A stretch of 64,000 bases of DNA from Acidimicrobiales bacterium (GTDB taxonomy: Bacteria; Actinomycetota; Acidimicrobiia; Acidimicrobiales; DATDAH01). Positions 7,504 to 17,500 of the stretch are shown one piece after another. The stretch spans positions 101,080-165,079 of the forward strand of contig JAEUJM010000031.1 of the NCBI GenBank assembly GCA_016794585.1, read 5' to 3'. The notes under the pieces were generated by a model, which had not been told where the DNA came from, did not search any database, and saw only the letters and a list, made by a program, of their open reading frames with translations. Both the position numbers and the translations under genes were made by a program. Position 1 is the first letter of the stretch. Each line of letters starts with the position of its first letter.

Positions 7504-8796
7504 TCACGCGGCCGCGCCCTCGTTGATGCGACGGGTCGAGTCGTCGGAGATGCGCAACAGCAACGCCAGCAGCACGTAGTTGGCCACGAGGGACGAACCG
7601 CCGTAGCTGATGAAGGGCAGGGTGACGCCGGTGAGGGGCAGCAGGCGGGTGACGCCGCCGATGATGATGAAGGCCTGGATGCCGAGCAGCGTGGTGAGGC
7701 CCGCGGCCAGCAGCTTGTCGAACTCGCGGTCCGTGGTGAGGGCGATGCGCAGGCCGGCGCCGACCATGAGCACGAAGGCCACGAGGATGAGCGAGCCGCC
7801 CAGCAGGCCGAGCTCCTCGCCGATGGCGGCGAAGATGAAGTCCGTGTCGGCAGCGGGGATCAGCCCCGGCTGGCCGAGGCCCGGCCCCTTGCCGGTGACG
7901 CCGCCCGCGGCCAACGAGAACCAGCCCTGGATCACCTGGAAGCCCTTGTCCGCAGGGTCGTCCCAGGGGTTCAGCCAGATGGTGACGCGGGTCTGGACGT
8001 GGTCGAACGTGCGCCACGCGAAGAACGCTCCGGCCGAGAACAGGATCGTCCCGAGCACGAGGTACGTGGCCCGCTGGGTGGCGATCCAGACCATGGTGAT
8101 GAACAGGGCGAAGAACAGCAGCGACGAGCCGAGGTCCTTCTCGAAGAACATGACCAGCAGCGAGAACCCCCACGCCAGCATCACCGGGCCGAGGTCGCGC
8201 GGTTCGGGGAAGGCGAAGGGCCCGATCTTGAAGGTGGCCATGGAGAGCACCTCGCGCTTGCGCACCAGGTAGGCCGCGAAGGAGATGGCGAGGGCGATCT
8301 TGGCGAACTCGCCGGGCTGGAAGCTGACCGGGCCGAGGGCCACCCAGATCCGGGCCCCGTTGATCGTGCGCCCCACGCCGGGCACGAGCGGCAGGAGGAG
8401 CAGCCCGACGCCGACCACCATCAGCGTGTAGGGCGTGTCGAGGTCGCGCATGCGCCGCACGAACAGCAGGGTGAGGACGAAGCCGAGGATGCCGAGCGCG
8501 GTCCAGGTGGCCTGGAGGGCGGCCAGGTCCTTGTCGAGGCGGGCGATCCACACGTACCCCAGGCCGTTGAGCAGCGCGGCGAGGGGCAAGAGGATGCCGT
8601 CGGCCAGGGGGGCGAGCTTGCGCACCGCGATGTGGGCGCCGATGAGCAGGCCGAAGATCACGAGCAGGAACGGCACCACGTTGGCCGGGATGGAGGCCTC
8701 GGTGCCGAGACTGGCCAGCGTGTACGCGGCACCGACCACGATCACCGCCAGGACGATCAGGCCGAGCTCGGTGGTGCGCCGGTGGGCGCCGATCAT
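7504..8796 (-). CDS. rodA: SEDS-family peptidoglycan polymerase (FtsW/RodA)
   Basis: A 430-residue polytopic protein with about ten to twelve hydrophobic helices. It has the SEDS signatures: VGRTINGARIW with QPGEFAKIA after it, FEKDLGSS, the GKGPGLGQ..TDFIFAAIGEELG loop, and PLTGVTLPFISYGGSSL near the end. SEDS proteins polymerise glycan strands from lipid II with a cognate class B PBP, here PbpA encoded 65 bases downstream. The ATG at 8796 overlaps the phosphatase stop (ATGA), so the two are translationally coupled. By position it is the rodA of the mycobacterial locus; FtsW cannot be excluded from sequence alone. Confidence 0.93.
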   Translation of the reverse strand: MIGAHRRTTELGLIVLAVIVVGAAYTLASLGTEASIPANVVPFLLVIFGLLIGAHIAVRKLAPLADGILLPLAALLNGLGYVWIARLDKDLAALQATWTALGILGFVLTLLFVRRMRDLDTPYTLMVVGVGLLLLPLVPGVGRTINGARIWVALGPVSFQPGEFAKIALAISFAAYLVRKREVLSMATFKIGPFAFPEPRDLGPVMLAWGFSLLVMFFEKDLGSSLLFFALFITMVWIATQRATYLVLGTILFSAGAFFAWRTFDHVQTRVTIWLNPWDDPADKGFQVIQGWFSLAAGGVTGKGPGLGQPGLIPAADTDFIFAAIGEELGLLGGSLILVAFVLMVGAGLRIALTTDREFDKLLAAGLTTLLGIQAFIIIGGVTRLLPLTGVTLPFISYGGSSLVANYVLLALLLRISDDSTRRINEGAAA

Positions 8797-10265
8797 GACG
8801 GCTTGGTGGTGTTGGGCGATCCCGTCGACGTGCCCGTCCCGTCGGAGCCGCCCGTTCCGCTGGACGCCTCGGGGCTCTGGCCCGACGCGCACTCGGTGGG
8901 CTCGGCGCCCGCCTTCAGCGTGCCGCACAGGTTGGCCACGAACGCCTCGGCGTCGTCGAGGGTGGCCTGGTCGGCTTCGGCCCGCACCCGGTCGACCGCC
9001 GTCTCCTTCAGGTCGTCCGCCGAGATGGCGGTGACCCGCGCCACCGTCGGATCGAAGATCAGGAAGCCACCGGGCCGGCCCTTGAAGATGGTGACCTCGT
9101 CCTGGCCGTTGAAGGCCACGTAGTACGTGTTGCGGCCGTAGTACACGAGCGCGCCCACCACGGTGGCGGCGAGGGCCAGGAGTGCCACCACGAAGATGAG
9201 CACCCGCCACGTGAAGCGGCGGGTGCGGCGGTGCTTCGGCGGTGAGCCGCCGGGTTCGTCGTCGGGGAGGTGGTCGGGCAGCGCCCCGATGAGCGCCGGC
9301 GCCCCGTCGCCGGGCGACCCGCCCTCGGGCAGCTCGACGAAGCCGGTGACGTCCACCGCCTCGGACGGGGGAGGGATGGGGGGGATGGGGGGTGGCGGCG
9401 GCACGGGCGGCGGCGGCGGGACCGGTGGCGCATCGCCGAACACCGAGACCGCCGGCGTCGGCGCCGTCGCGGGGCCGTAGGCGCCGAGGTCGGGCTCGGA
9501 CGCGACGCCCACGCGTGCGACGGGCTCGTCGGGGCGGCCCGGCCCGTCGAGCACGTCGACGATGACGCAGGTGATGTTGTCGCGCCCGCCGCCCTCGTTG
9601 GCGAGGCGGACGAGCTCGGTGGCGCAGTCTTCGGGGTCGTCGCGCTCGGCGAGGACGGCGGCGATGGTGTCGGGCTCGACCTCGTTGAAGAGCCCGTCGC
9701 TGCACAGCAGGAAGCGGTCGCCGGGGACGGCCGGCAGCTCCCAGGAGTCCACCTCGACCTGGGGGTCGACCCCGAGGGCCCGGGTGATGATGTTGCGCTG
9801 CGGGTGGGTGACCGCCTCCTCGGCGGTGATGCGGCCCTGGCGGACGAGGCTCTCGACGAGGCTGTGGTCCTCGGTCATCTGCTCGAGTTGGCCGTCGCGG
9901 AACCGGTAGGCCCGCGAGTCGCCGACGTTGGCCATGGCGAGGCGCTCGCCGCCGTCCGCGCCCAGGACCAGCGCGAGGGCGATGAGCGTGGTGCCCATCC
10001 CCCGCAGCTCGGGGTCCTGGCTGGAGCGCGTGTAGACGGCGTGGTTGGCCCGGGTGACGCCGGCGACGAGGGCGGCGGTGCTGGCCTCGCCGAGGTCGCC
10101 GGCGAGGGACTCGAGGGCCAGGGCCGACGCCACCTCGCCGCCGCGGTGGCCACCCATGCCGTCGGCGACGGCGTAGAGGCGGCCGTCGAGCACGAGCAGG
10201 CTGTCCTGGTTGACCGCACGCGCCCGCCCCGTGTCGGTGACCCCGCCGGCCCGGAACGTCGTCAT
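8793..10265 (-). CDS. pstP: PP2C-type Ser/Thr phosphatase PstP
   Basis: A 490-residue membrane-anchored phosphatase. The PP2C domain (about 1-240) has the motifs AVNQDS, VADGMGGH, NVGDSRAY, SDGL and RDNITCVIVD, which carry the Asp residues that hold the metal centre. A long Pro-rich linker is followed by a transmembrane helix (about 350-372) and an extracytoplasmic tail ending in a Ser/Thr/Gly-rich stretch. It reverses PknB phosphorylation of wall and division proteins. Its end overlaps the SEDS gene by 4 bases. Confidence 0.94.
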   Translation of the reverse strand: MTTFRAGGVTDTGRARAVNQDSLLVLDGRLYAVADGMGGHRGGEVASALALESLAGDLGEASTAALVAGVTRANHAVYTRSSQDPELRGMGTTLIALALVLGADGGERLAMANVGDSRAYRFRDGQLEQMTEDHSLVESLVRQGRITAEEAVTHPQRNIITRALGVDPQVEVDSWELPAVPGDRFLLCSDGLFNEVEPDTIAAVLAERDDPEDCATELVRLANEGGGRDNITCVIVDVLDGPGRPDEPVARVGVASEPDLGAYGPATAPTPAVSVFGDAPPVPPPPPVPPPPPIPPIPPPSEAVDVTGFVELPEGGSPGDGAPALIGALPDHLPDDEPGGSPPKHRRTRRFTWRVLIFVVALLALAATVVGALVYYGRNTYYVAFNGQDEVTIFKGRPGGFLIFDPTVARVTAISADDLKETAVDRVRAEADQATLDDAEAFVANLCGTLKAGAEPTECASGQSPEASSGTGGSDGTGTSTGSPNTTKPS

Positions 10266-10326
10266 CTCTCCCGCTCCTGGCTCGTTCCTCGCCGGGCCGC
10301 TCGGGCCACGGCCTCGTCCCTCGCCC

Positions 10327-10824
10327 TCACGCGAGCTCCATCACGGTGCTGCCCACCTGGAGACGGTCGCCCTTCTGCATGACCATGGGTCCCTGGACCT
10401 TCGCGCGGTTGAGATAGGTGCCGTTGGTGGATCCGAGGTCTTCCACGAAGATCTTCCCGTCCCGGGTGAACACCCGCGAGTGGATCTGGCTGACGTAGGT
10501 GTCGTCGAGCGTGACCGAGCACCCCGCCGCCCGACCCACGGTGATCTCGTCACCGAGGGGGAAGGTGCGGCCCTTCTGGGCCGCGGGCTCGACGACCCGC
10601 AGGTTCTTGGGCGTGCCGCCACGGCGGGACGTCCGGGCGGCGCCGCCACCCGCCGAGCGGGCGGCCTCGCGCGTCGTGCGGTTCGACACCGGGGCCCCTG
10701 CGGGCGCCGCCGTGGCCACCGGTGCCCGCAGCTCGGCCCACACGGCCCGGAGGACGCGCAGGAAGAACAGGTACAAGAGCACCAGCAGGCACAGCTTGAG
10801 GATCGTGAGGAGTTGCTCCGACAC
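10327..10824 (-). CDS. fhaB: FHA-domain membrane protein FhaB (FipA-like)
   Basis: A 165-residue protein with an N-terminal transmembrane helix (about 6-28) and a C-terminal FHA domain (about 90-165). The phosphothreonine-binding core GRAAGCSVTL..SQIHSRVF and the loop DLGSTNGTYLN are intact. It reads PknB-phosphorylated partners at the division site. It lies 61 bases before pstP on the same strand. Confidence 0.92.
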   Translation of the reverse strand: MSEQLLTILKLCLLVLLYLFFLRVLRAVWAELRAPVATAAPAGAPVSNRTTREAARSAGGGAARTSRRGGTPKNLRVVEPAAQKGRTFPLGDEITVGRAAGCSVTLDDTYVSQIHSRVFTRDGKIFVEDLGSTNGTYLNRAKVQGPMVMQKGDRLQVGSTVMELA

Positions 10825-10942
10825 TGGAAACCGAGCCTACTGGTGAGCCTGCCGTCGACGGGGTTGGGCGCGCCGCGATCCGTCGCGACGTCGGTGGGGA
10901 AGGTCTCTACCCCGACCCACAGCGGAGCGGACGCCCGGACCT

Positions 10943-11611
10943 TCAGGACGCTTCGAACTGCATCCGGGTGTTGCCGATGGTGATCTGGTCACCGTCGGCG
11001 AGGGCCTGCTGCGCCACCCGCACCCCGTTCACCTTCACGCCGTTGGTCGAGCCGAGGTCGACGATGACGAAGCCGTTGCCCTGGGGGCGGATCTCGGCGT
11101 GGTGACGGCTGACGTTGGGGTCGTTGAGGGTGATGTTGCACTCGGGCAGCCGCCCGATGCTGAGGGCGTGCTCGCCCAGGGGCACCCGCTGGCGGGTGGG
11201 GAGGATGAGCGAGCCGGCGCCGATGCCGCCCTCGCCCTCGGCCAACTCGGCGTCGATGGAGAACGTGCCCGCCCGGAGACGGTCGGACTCGACCAAGGTC
11301 ACCTTGACCGGCCCGACGAAGCGGTAGCGCTCGTCCCGGGCGTGCTCGCGGGCGGCCTCGCAGAGCTCGGACTCGAGGCGGTCGGACATCGACGCGAACC
11401 GCTCGATGTCGGCCGCGCTGAGCCACACGGTGAACTGGTTGGGGACGATGGTGGTGCCGCTGACGTCGACCGAGCGGTCGGCGTCCATCTCGCGCGTGAG
11501 GCGGCGGCCGAGCTCGACCGGGCGCAGCCCGCTCTTGAAGGCCCGGGCGAAGGTCCCCTCCACCATGCGCTCGAGACGGTTCTCGAAGGCCTTGATCACC
11601 ACGGGCGTCAC
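10943..11611 (-). CDS. fhaA: FhaA-like protein (DUF3662 plus FHA domain)
   Basis: A 222-residue cytosolic protein. The N-terminal DUF3662 domain (about 1-120, beginning IKAFENRLERMVEG) is followed by a short linker and an FHA domain (about 145-222) with SIGRLPECNITL, SRHHAEI and DLGSTNGVKVN. In mycobacteria FhaA binds phosphorylated MviN and tunes peptidoglycan synthesis. The mycobacterial protein has a long disordered linker that is almost absent here. I use the GTG at 11611; two further GTGs three and four codons on are alternatives. It heads the minus-strand cluster. Confidence 0.92.
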   Translation of the reverse strand: MTPVVIKAFENRLERMVEGTFARAFKSGLRPVELGRRLTREMDADRSVDVSGTTIVPNQFTVWLSAADIERFASMSDRLESELCEAAREHARDERYRFVGPVKVTLVESDRLRAGTFSIDAELAEGEGGIGAGSLILPTRQRVPLGEHALSIGRLPECNITLNDPNVSRHHAEIRPQGNGFVIVDLGSTNGVKVNGVRVAQQALADGDQITIGNTRMQFEAS

Positions 11612-11748
11612 GATAGCGACTGACCCTCGTGCGACGGCGGGCCGTCGGCGCCTCGTGCTGTGGCCCCCGGCAGGGCGGGCATCGACCGTCGGTGCGGCGC
11701 CGTCGAGGAGACTCGGAGGATCCGAGCCGCCACCGGGAGCGCCAGGAG

Positions 11749-13104
11749 ATGACAGGGCACCACGCCGACACCTCGGTGACCGTCGATGGCCGAGCGGGGC
11801 ACACGCTGCGCGTCACCATCGTCGTTCTGGCGATCGCCACCGTCGTCGGGCTCGTGCTGCTGCGTCCCGCGGACCGGACGGACCCCACCGACGGCACTCC
11901 GTTCGACGTCGAGCAGGCCGACGCCACCATCGTCGGCTTCTCCCTCCAGCCGTGCGCGGGCACCCTGCCCGACGACGACATCGACTGCTTCGAGTACGAC
12001 ATCGAGGTGACAAGCGGGCGCACCGCCGGCGACCGCGCCACGTTCCAGCAGGCCGTGGCGACCGGGGGCGTCGAGCTGCGCACCGGCGACCGGGTGGTGG
12101 TGGCCCGCACCCCCGGCGCGCCGGAAGGCGCCGAGTACGCGTTCGTGGACTTCCAGCGGGACCGGCCCCTCCTGCTCCTGGTGGCGCTCTTCGTGGTGGC
12201 GGTGATCGCCCTCGGGCGGTGGCAGGGCGTCCGGGCGCTCGCCGCCGCGGGCGGTGCCGTGGCCTTCCTCGCCTGGTACCTGATGCCGGCGCTCCTCGAC
12301 GGTGTGGCCCCGCTGCCGCTGGCCCTGGTGAGCGCGTCGGCCATCGCCTTCGTGGCCATCTACGTGACCCACGGCGTGAACGTGCCGTCGTCGATCGCCC
12401 TCGCCGGAACGCTGGGCAGCCTCGTGCTGGTGGGCGTGCTCGGCCTCGTGTTCATCGACGCGACCGGCCTCACCGGCCTCGCGTCGGAGGAGAGCGCCTT
12501 GCTCCGGCTCAGCGCCGGGACCGTCGACTTCGAGGGCCTGCTCCTGGCCGGGCTCGTCATCGGTGCCCTCGGCGTGCTCGACGACGTCACCATCACCCAG
12601 GTGTCCGCGGTCTGGGAACTGCGCGCCGCCCGGCCCGACGACCCGCGCCGCACCGTCTTCCGCTCCGCGCTCCGTATCGGCCGCGACCACATCTCGTCCA
12701 CCGTCAACACCCTCGTGCTGGCGTACGCCGGTGCCTCGCTGCCGCTGCTGCTGCTCTTCTCCCAGTCGAACCAGCCGCTCTCCCGGGTGCTGACCGGCGA
12801 GGTGGTGGCGGCCGAGATCGTCCGCACCCTCGTCGGGAGCATCGGCCTCGTGGCCGCGGTGCCGCTGACCACCGCCCTTGCCGTCGCGCTGCTGGCGCCT
12901 GCGGGCCGTGGGCGGCGGGCCGACGCGGGCCCCGAGACCGGTGGCGCGGGGCCGACGGGAACCGAGCTCACCGGCGATCTCGGTGGCCGGGACGCGGCCT
13001 CCGGCCCGTCCGACCCGGTGGCGCTCGCCGGTGGGCCGGGACCGGTCGACCGTGGCGACGACGACACCTGGGACGAGTTCAGCCCCCAGCCCGACCACTT
13101 CTGA
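11749..13104 (+). CDS. YibE/F-family multipass membrane protein
   Basis: A 451-residue protein. One N-terminal helix, a roughly 120-residue outer domain with a Cys pair (PCAGTLPDDDIDC) and seven or so further hydrophobic helices are followed by a Gly/Asp-rich acidic tail. The VLDDVTITQVSAVWEL segment and the helix pattern match the YibE/F family, whose role is unknown; a transport role has been suggested for relatives. The ATG at 11749 has AGGAG directly against it, so the true start might be slightly different. It is divergent from fhaA. Confidence 0.85.
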   Translation: MTGHHADTSVTVDGRAGHTLRVTIVVLAIATVVGLVLLRPADRTDPTDGTPFDVEQADATIVGFSLQPCAGTLPDDDIDCFEYDIEVTSGRTAGDRATFQQAVATGGVELRTGDRVVVARTPGAPEGAEYAFVDFQRDRPLLLLVALFVVAVIALGRWQGVRALAAAGGAVAFLAWYLMPALLDGVAPLPLALVSASAIAFVAIYVTHGVNVPSSIALAGTLGSLVLVGVLGLVFIDATGLTGLASEESALLRLSAGTVDFEGLLLAGLVIGALGVLDDVTITQVSAVWELRAARPDDPRRTVFRSALRIGRDHISSTVNTLVLAYAGASLPLLLLFSQSNQPLSRVLTGEVVAAEIVRTLVGSIGLVAAVPLTTALAVALLAPAGRGRRADAGPETGGAGPTGTELTGDLGGRDAASGPSDPVALAGGPGPVDRGDDDTWDEFSPQPDHF

Positions 13105-13127
13105 CCCCGCCACCCGATGCCGACTGC

Positions 13128-14201
13128 TCACCGGTCGGACCCCGCACCGGCGCTGACGGGGGCCCGCTGCGGCTCCTCGGGCGCAGGGGGCGCCGGCGGG
13201 GCGGGAGCGGACGGGGGCGGCGGGGGGAACCCACCGCCGGCGGGGCCCGAGCCGGAGCCGCCGGCGCCGGCGGGGTGGCGGCGGCGGTACCAGCGGCGAG
13301 CGACGTGGGCGGCGGCCCACACCACCAGCACGAGCGGCAGCCAGGGCAGCAATGCGAACAGGACCAGACCCACGACGGTGGCCACCTTGACCAGGGCGTC
13401 CCAGCCGCCCCGGAAGGCGTCGAGGAAGCCGGGCAGCTCGTCGGGCTCGTCCTGGGGGGTGTCGGGCGAGTCGGGCGTCGGCGTCAGGGTGACCGTGATG
13501 GTGGCGAGCGCCACCTGGTCGCCGATGGTCCGGCGCTGGCCGCGGAGAGTCTCGAGGGTGGTCTCCCGGTTGAGCAGCTCGCTCTCGAGCACCGCGATGT
13601 CGGCGATGTCGTCGGCCCGCAGGATGAGGGCCCGGAGGCGCTCGACGGACGCCTCGGCGGTGGCGATGCGGCTGTCGAGGTCCACCACCTGAGACGTGAC
13701 GTCCTCACTGCCGATCTGGCGGTCCTCGGCCTCGCCCAGCGCAGCGACGTCGTCGAGGACGCGCTCGAACGACGCCGGCGGGACCTTGAGGGTCAGGACC
13801 GAGCCGGGGTCGGACGTCCTCGAGGTCTGCTCGCCGAAGACCAGCCCGCCGGCCCCCGTGGCGATGCGGCCCACCCTGGTCACCGCCCGGTCGAGGTCCG
13901 CCACCACGACCGCGACGCTGCCGGTGAGGATCAGCTCGCGGTTGGCGCTGGCGGCGGCGACGGCCGGGTCGACCCCGCTGCCGCTCCCGCCGGCCGCGCT
14001 CTCGGTCGCCGCGTCGCCCGCCGAGGCGCCGTCGGACGGCGCCGCCTCGTCGGCGGCGAACTCGGCCGGCGCGGCGGCGTCGCTGGAGCTGGACTCGTCC
14101 ACCCCGGACGACGAGCACCCCGCGGCCACGACGGCAGCGAGCAGGAAGGCGAGGAGGCCGGCGGCGAGCCGGCGGGGACGGAGGGCACCGGAGGAGCGCA
14201 T
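13128..14201 (-). CDS. DUF4349-type lipoprotein
   Basis: A 357-residue exported lipoprotein with a signal peptide ending in the lipobox VAAGC (Cys29). After a Ser/Asp/Ala-rich spacer comes the DUF4349 region: a beta-rich segment (ELILTGSVAVVVADLDRAV...), a long helical hairpin (about 180-245), a return strand (TITVTLTP), and a C-terminal transmembrane helix. A Pro/Gly-rich tail follows. Function is unknown for the family. It converges on the YibE/F-like gene with 23 bases between stops. Confidence 0.87.
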   Translation of the reverse strand: MRSSGALRPRRLAAGLLAFLLAAVVAAGCSSSGVDESSSSDAAAPAEFAADEAAPSDGASAGDAATESAAGGSGSGVDPAVAAASANRELILTGSVAVVVADLDRAVTRVGRIATGAGGLVFGEQTSRTSDPGSVLTLKVPPASFERVLDDVAALGEAEDRQIGSEDVTSQVVDLDSRIATAEASVERLRALILRADDIADIAVLESELLNRETTLETLRGQRRTIGDQVALATITVTLTPTPDSPDTPQDEPDELPGFLDAFRGGWDALVKVATVVGLVLFALLPWLPLVLVVWAAAHVARRWYRRRHPAGAGGSGSGPAGGGFPPPPPSAPAPPAPPAPEEPQRAPVSAGAGSDR

Positions 14202-14276
14202 GCCCGTGTGACGTGCGGCACGCCCCGGCTGGTTCCCCGGCGGCGAACCGAATCTGGATCAGGGGCCGGGAGGCGC

Positions 14277-14282
14277 TACGCT
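14277..14282 (+). promoter_or_regulatory. Candidate -10 box of tRNA-Leu
   Basis: TACGCT lies 16 bases before the tRNA 5' end. A weak -35 candidate (ctggat) is 17 bases upstream of it. Confidence 0.35.
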
Positions 14283-14298
14283 CGTCTGCTCACCACTC

Positions 14299-14383
14299 GG
14301 GCGAGTGGCGGAATTTGGTAGACGCGCAGGATTCAGGTTCCTGTGTCCGAAAGGACGTGGGGGTTCAAGTCCCCCCTCGCCCA
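14299..14383 (+). tRNA. tRNA-Leu (anticodon CAG)
   Basis: An 85-nt cloverleaf with a long variable arm, as in class II tRNAs. The acceptor stem gggcgag (14299-14305) pairs with ctcgccc (14376-14382). The anticodon stem cagga/tcctg encloses the loop ttcaggt with anticodon CAG. The variable arm tccgaaagga and the T arm ggggg-ttcaagt-ccccc are present. CCA is not encoded. Its 3' end is the integration target of the downstream element. Confidence 0.95.
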
Positions 14384-14384
14384 C
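14363..14384. repeat. Left attachment site (within tRNA-Leu)
   Basis: This copy of the 22-bp core restores the tRNA 3' end and is identical to 27825-27846. Confidence 0.88.
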
Positions 14385-14392
14385 AACGTTTT

Positions 14393-14453
14393 CCCTGGTC
14401 AGAGCCACATTCCAGGGCGGCGAGAAGGCCGATCTCTACCAGATCTCTACCGG
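14393..14453. repeat. Left set of end-associated repeats
   Basis: Positions 14393-14413 match 27766-27786 in 20 of 21 bases (ccctggtcag...cattcc). gatctctacc at 14431-14440 and agatctctaccgg at 14441-14453 form a tandem pair that recurs at the right end. The paired layout just inside both att cores is what integrase or excisionase arm sites look like. Confidence 0.65.
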
Positions 14454-14516
14454 CACGCGCGTAACTACGTGTCTCGGCGCTGCAGTGCAGGTCCTACGGA
14501 CCTTACATGCGGGGTC

Positions 14517-17500
14517 TCAGCACAATGCCTCGATGTCGTCTAGGGCTCGATCGATGTCGGCGAGGTTGATGCCGCCACCTTGCTCCTTCGTGGTGAAGAG
14601 GTTGATGCCCTCGACGTATCCGTTGTCCGCGTACCACTGCTTCTTCCTCGCCCAGCCAGCGGCGTAGATGGTCTGGTCGAGCATCCCGAGGTGCTCCAGG
14701 ATGATCGGGTCGCCGGCGGCATCAGCGAACGTGAAGTCGGGTTCCTTCCATGACCCGTCGCCGTTCGCGGCGAAGACCTTCTCCTCGTACTTGGGCACGA
14801 GTCCGCGGTCGACGCAGCGGCTGTAGATGATCAGTTCGGACTTCGATCTGACCGCTTGACCGTCGGTGTGGCGATGGATCAGGTGCTCGGCCCAGCGTCG
14901 CCCGGGGATGTCTCGGACGCTGGTGCGGAACAGGTTGGTGTTTCGCTGGAACGTGTCGGAGTTGTCGGGGTTTCGTAGGTCGAGCACCGAGGCGAGGCTG
15001 TCGCCTTGAAGAAGTAGGACCAGTCGTGTCTTGGATCGCGTGAGCGCGGTGTACACGAGCTCGCGCCGTGCGAGCCGAGTTCCCTGGGGGAGTACGACGA
15101 TCACCGTCCCGAAGTCGGAGCCCTGGGACTTGTGGATCGTGATCGCGTACGCGAGGTCGATGATCCCTCGGCCGGTCTCGGGGTCCCCGAAGTCGTTGCG
15201 CCAGAACCCCCAGGTGTGCTCCGGACGACCCGCGAAGATGATGTCCATCACGTCGCCCTTCTTGATCTTGCCGTAGGTGCGGGAGTCGTTGGCGCAGAGA
15301 CCGACCTCGCCATTCGCGAGGTAGTCGTTTGTGGCGGCATGGGACGGGACGTGCCAGCCATGCCGGTCCCTTTGGTTCGAGGTCAGCATCACCTTGTCGA
15401 GTCGGAGGATCTCTTGTGGACCGAACGGATCGGACCAGTTGTTCCCTCGTCGGCGAGCCTGACGGAGTTCGCCGCTCCGCCAGCTGTGCTGCGTCCACTG
15501 GTTGAGGTCATCCACACCCCATGTGTTGCCTCGGACGGGCGTGATGATCTGCCACGACTCCGCCTTGTCGATGTCGGCAACCTCCGGCCACTTGGGGCCA
15601 TCGACGATCCCGAGACTCGCGTTGAACGCCTTGGTGTCACCTGCCCGGATCCCGGCCGTGGACTCGAGGACTTGGAGAAGCGTCGCGTGGAGGTCCGCCT
15701 CGTCGGTCCAGAAGAGGACATCGAGATCGTTCAGTGGCTTCCCCGTGATGACGTCGCCGAGGATCGCGTCCGCGTCAACGCGGGTGTCGTCGGTGAAGAG
15801 GTTCGCGAACCGCAGCGTGTCGCTGCTTGCACCGGACACGTTTCGAACCTCGGTTCGAAGGCGAGCAATTGCCCCCTGGCGATGGGCGACCTTGGCTGGC
15901 TCGTCTTCATCGTCTGCGAAGGTGATGTCGCCGGAGAGGTGTGCGACAAGATCGGCGAATGGTCGCCCGGGTCCGATCGGAGGTAGCTGATGCGGGTCGC
16001 CGACGAGGATGACCCTGTCGACGGAAGTGGACAGTGCGGCGAGGACCGCGAGCAAGGTCTCCTCGGTGAGCATCGAAGCCTCGTCGATTACGACAGTTCG
16101 ATGACCGTCGTACGTGCCTTTGCTCTTGTCGAGGATTCGCGGTTCCATTCGGTCGCCGTCGAAGCAATCCTGCGACCAGAGGAACTGCGCGACGGTCTGC
16201 ACGGCTGACGGCTCAACGATGCCCTTCTGAAGTCGGACTCTGGCTTTGCCCGTGGGTGCGAGGAACAGAATCGGTCCGCTGAGCAGACTGCTTCGTGACA
16301 GCGCGCCAAGGACGGTTGTCTTGCCGGTGCCGGCGCTGCCGACGAGGACGGTGAGCTTCCGGCTGATGATGACGTCGAGGGCGGCCGCCTGCTCCGCAAG
16401 CGCGGCGGCGTTGCGGGCGAGTGTGGGGTCGAAGCCGGGGTCCTTGGTTCGCACGGACGCTTCGAGCAGCGGACCCCAGCTCTCAACGACCAATGGCAAC
16501 GCACGGTTGGCGCGCGCAGCGAGTGTCTTCTGGAGACGGTCGCCGATGCTTGCTCGGCGGGTGAGCTGGATCCACGTGTGGTCCGGAGCAACGTTGATGA
16601 GACCGCCGATGTCGTCAACGTGCGCTTCGATCCAGGTAGGCCCGATATCGACCGGCACCGCGACGGGGAGACCCGCCGCAGCCTCTCGAGCAGCGTCGGC
16701 GCCGTAAAGAGTGTCGCCCTCCGCTTCGGCGGCTCGGAGAACGTCAGTGAGGGCCGCCCGATGTCGTCGAGCGTCGTTCACCGGGATCTGGGTCTTGCGT
16801 GTTCCGTCTCCGATCACGGCCCGATCGACTGTCGCGAAACCGATCGGGCCTTCGGTGACGGTGCCCTGATCAAACTCGGACAGCAAGTACGGGTTCTCGA
16901 CGATCTCCTTGTTCTCGATCAGTCGTCTCGTTGTCCTGTGTCGCTTGGTCGGCTGGTACCAGCGATCCGCCTGCTTCCCCGTCAGGTCGATCCGTGAGAG
17001 CGACTTCGCGAAGGTGAGCCGCGCCGGATCATTCGATACGACCAGCCACTCCTTCGCATACGACTCGATCGGCCCGTCGAACTGAGGGGCCGGGGACGCG
17101 TCGCTCCCGTCGAGTATCCGTGAGACAACCCGCCACGGGTCCTTCGTGAAGTTCGCGTCGGTGGCGTCGAGGTAACGGCACAGACTGGTTCCCATCGGCA
17201 GGCCGGCCGCTTCGAGGACAGCCCCGATGCCTGGGTACTCGCCACGTATCGTCCATGCGCTGGCCAGACGCTCGTTGAGCCAGAGCTCGGTCGCGGCCCA
17301 GTCTCCGGGCACGATGTTGTGCTCGCGGATCTTGGCGACGACTCCAATCGCTTGCGTGAGCACCGAAATGGCCGCGTCGTCGGAGACATGTTCGGAGCGA
17401 TACGAGAACTGCGGAATGTGGCCTGGCTCAGGGACCAGACGAAGTTCGCGAGCCATCGCTTGGCGTCGCGCGTCCTCGTGCGGATCGCCGGTCGGGGCCA

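Noticed and set aside
7438..9123. 561-codon open frame on the + strand across pbpA and ftsW/rodA
   Set aside because: It is antisense to two clear genes, rich in Glu, Gly, Arg and His repeats from GC-biased third positions, and contains no recognisable domain.
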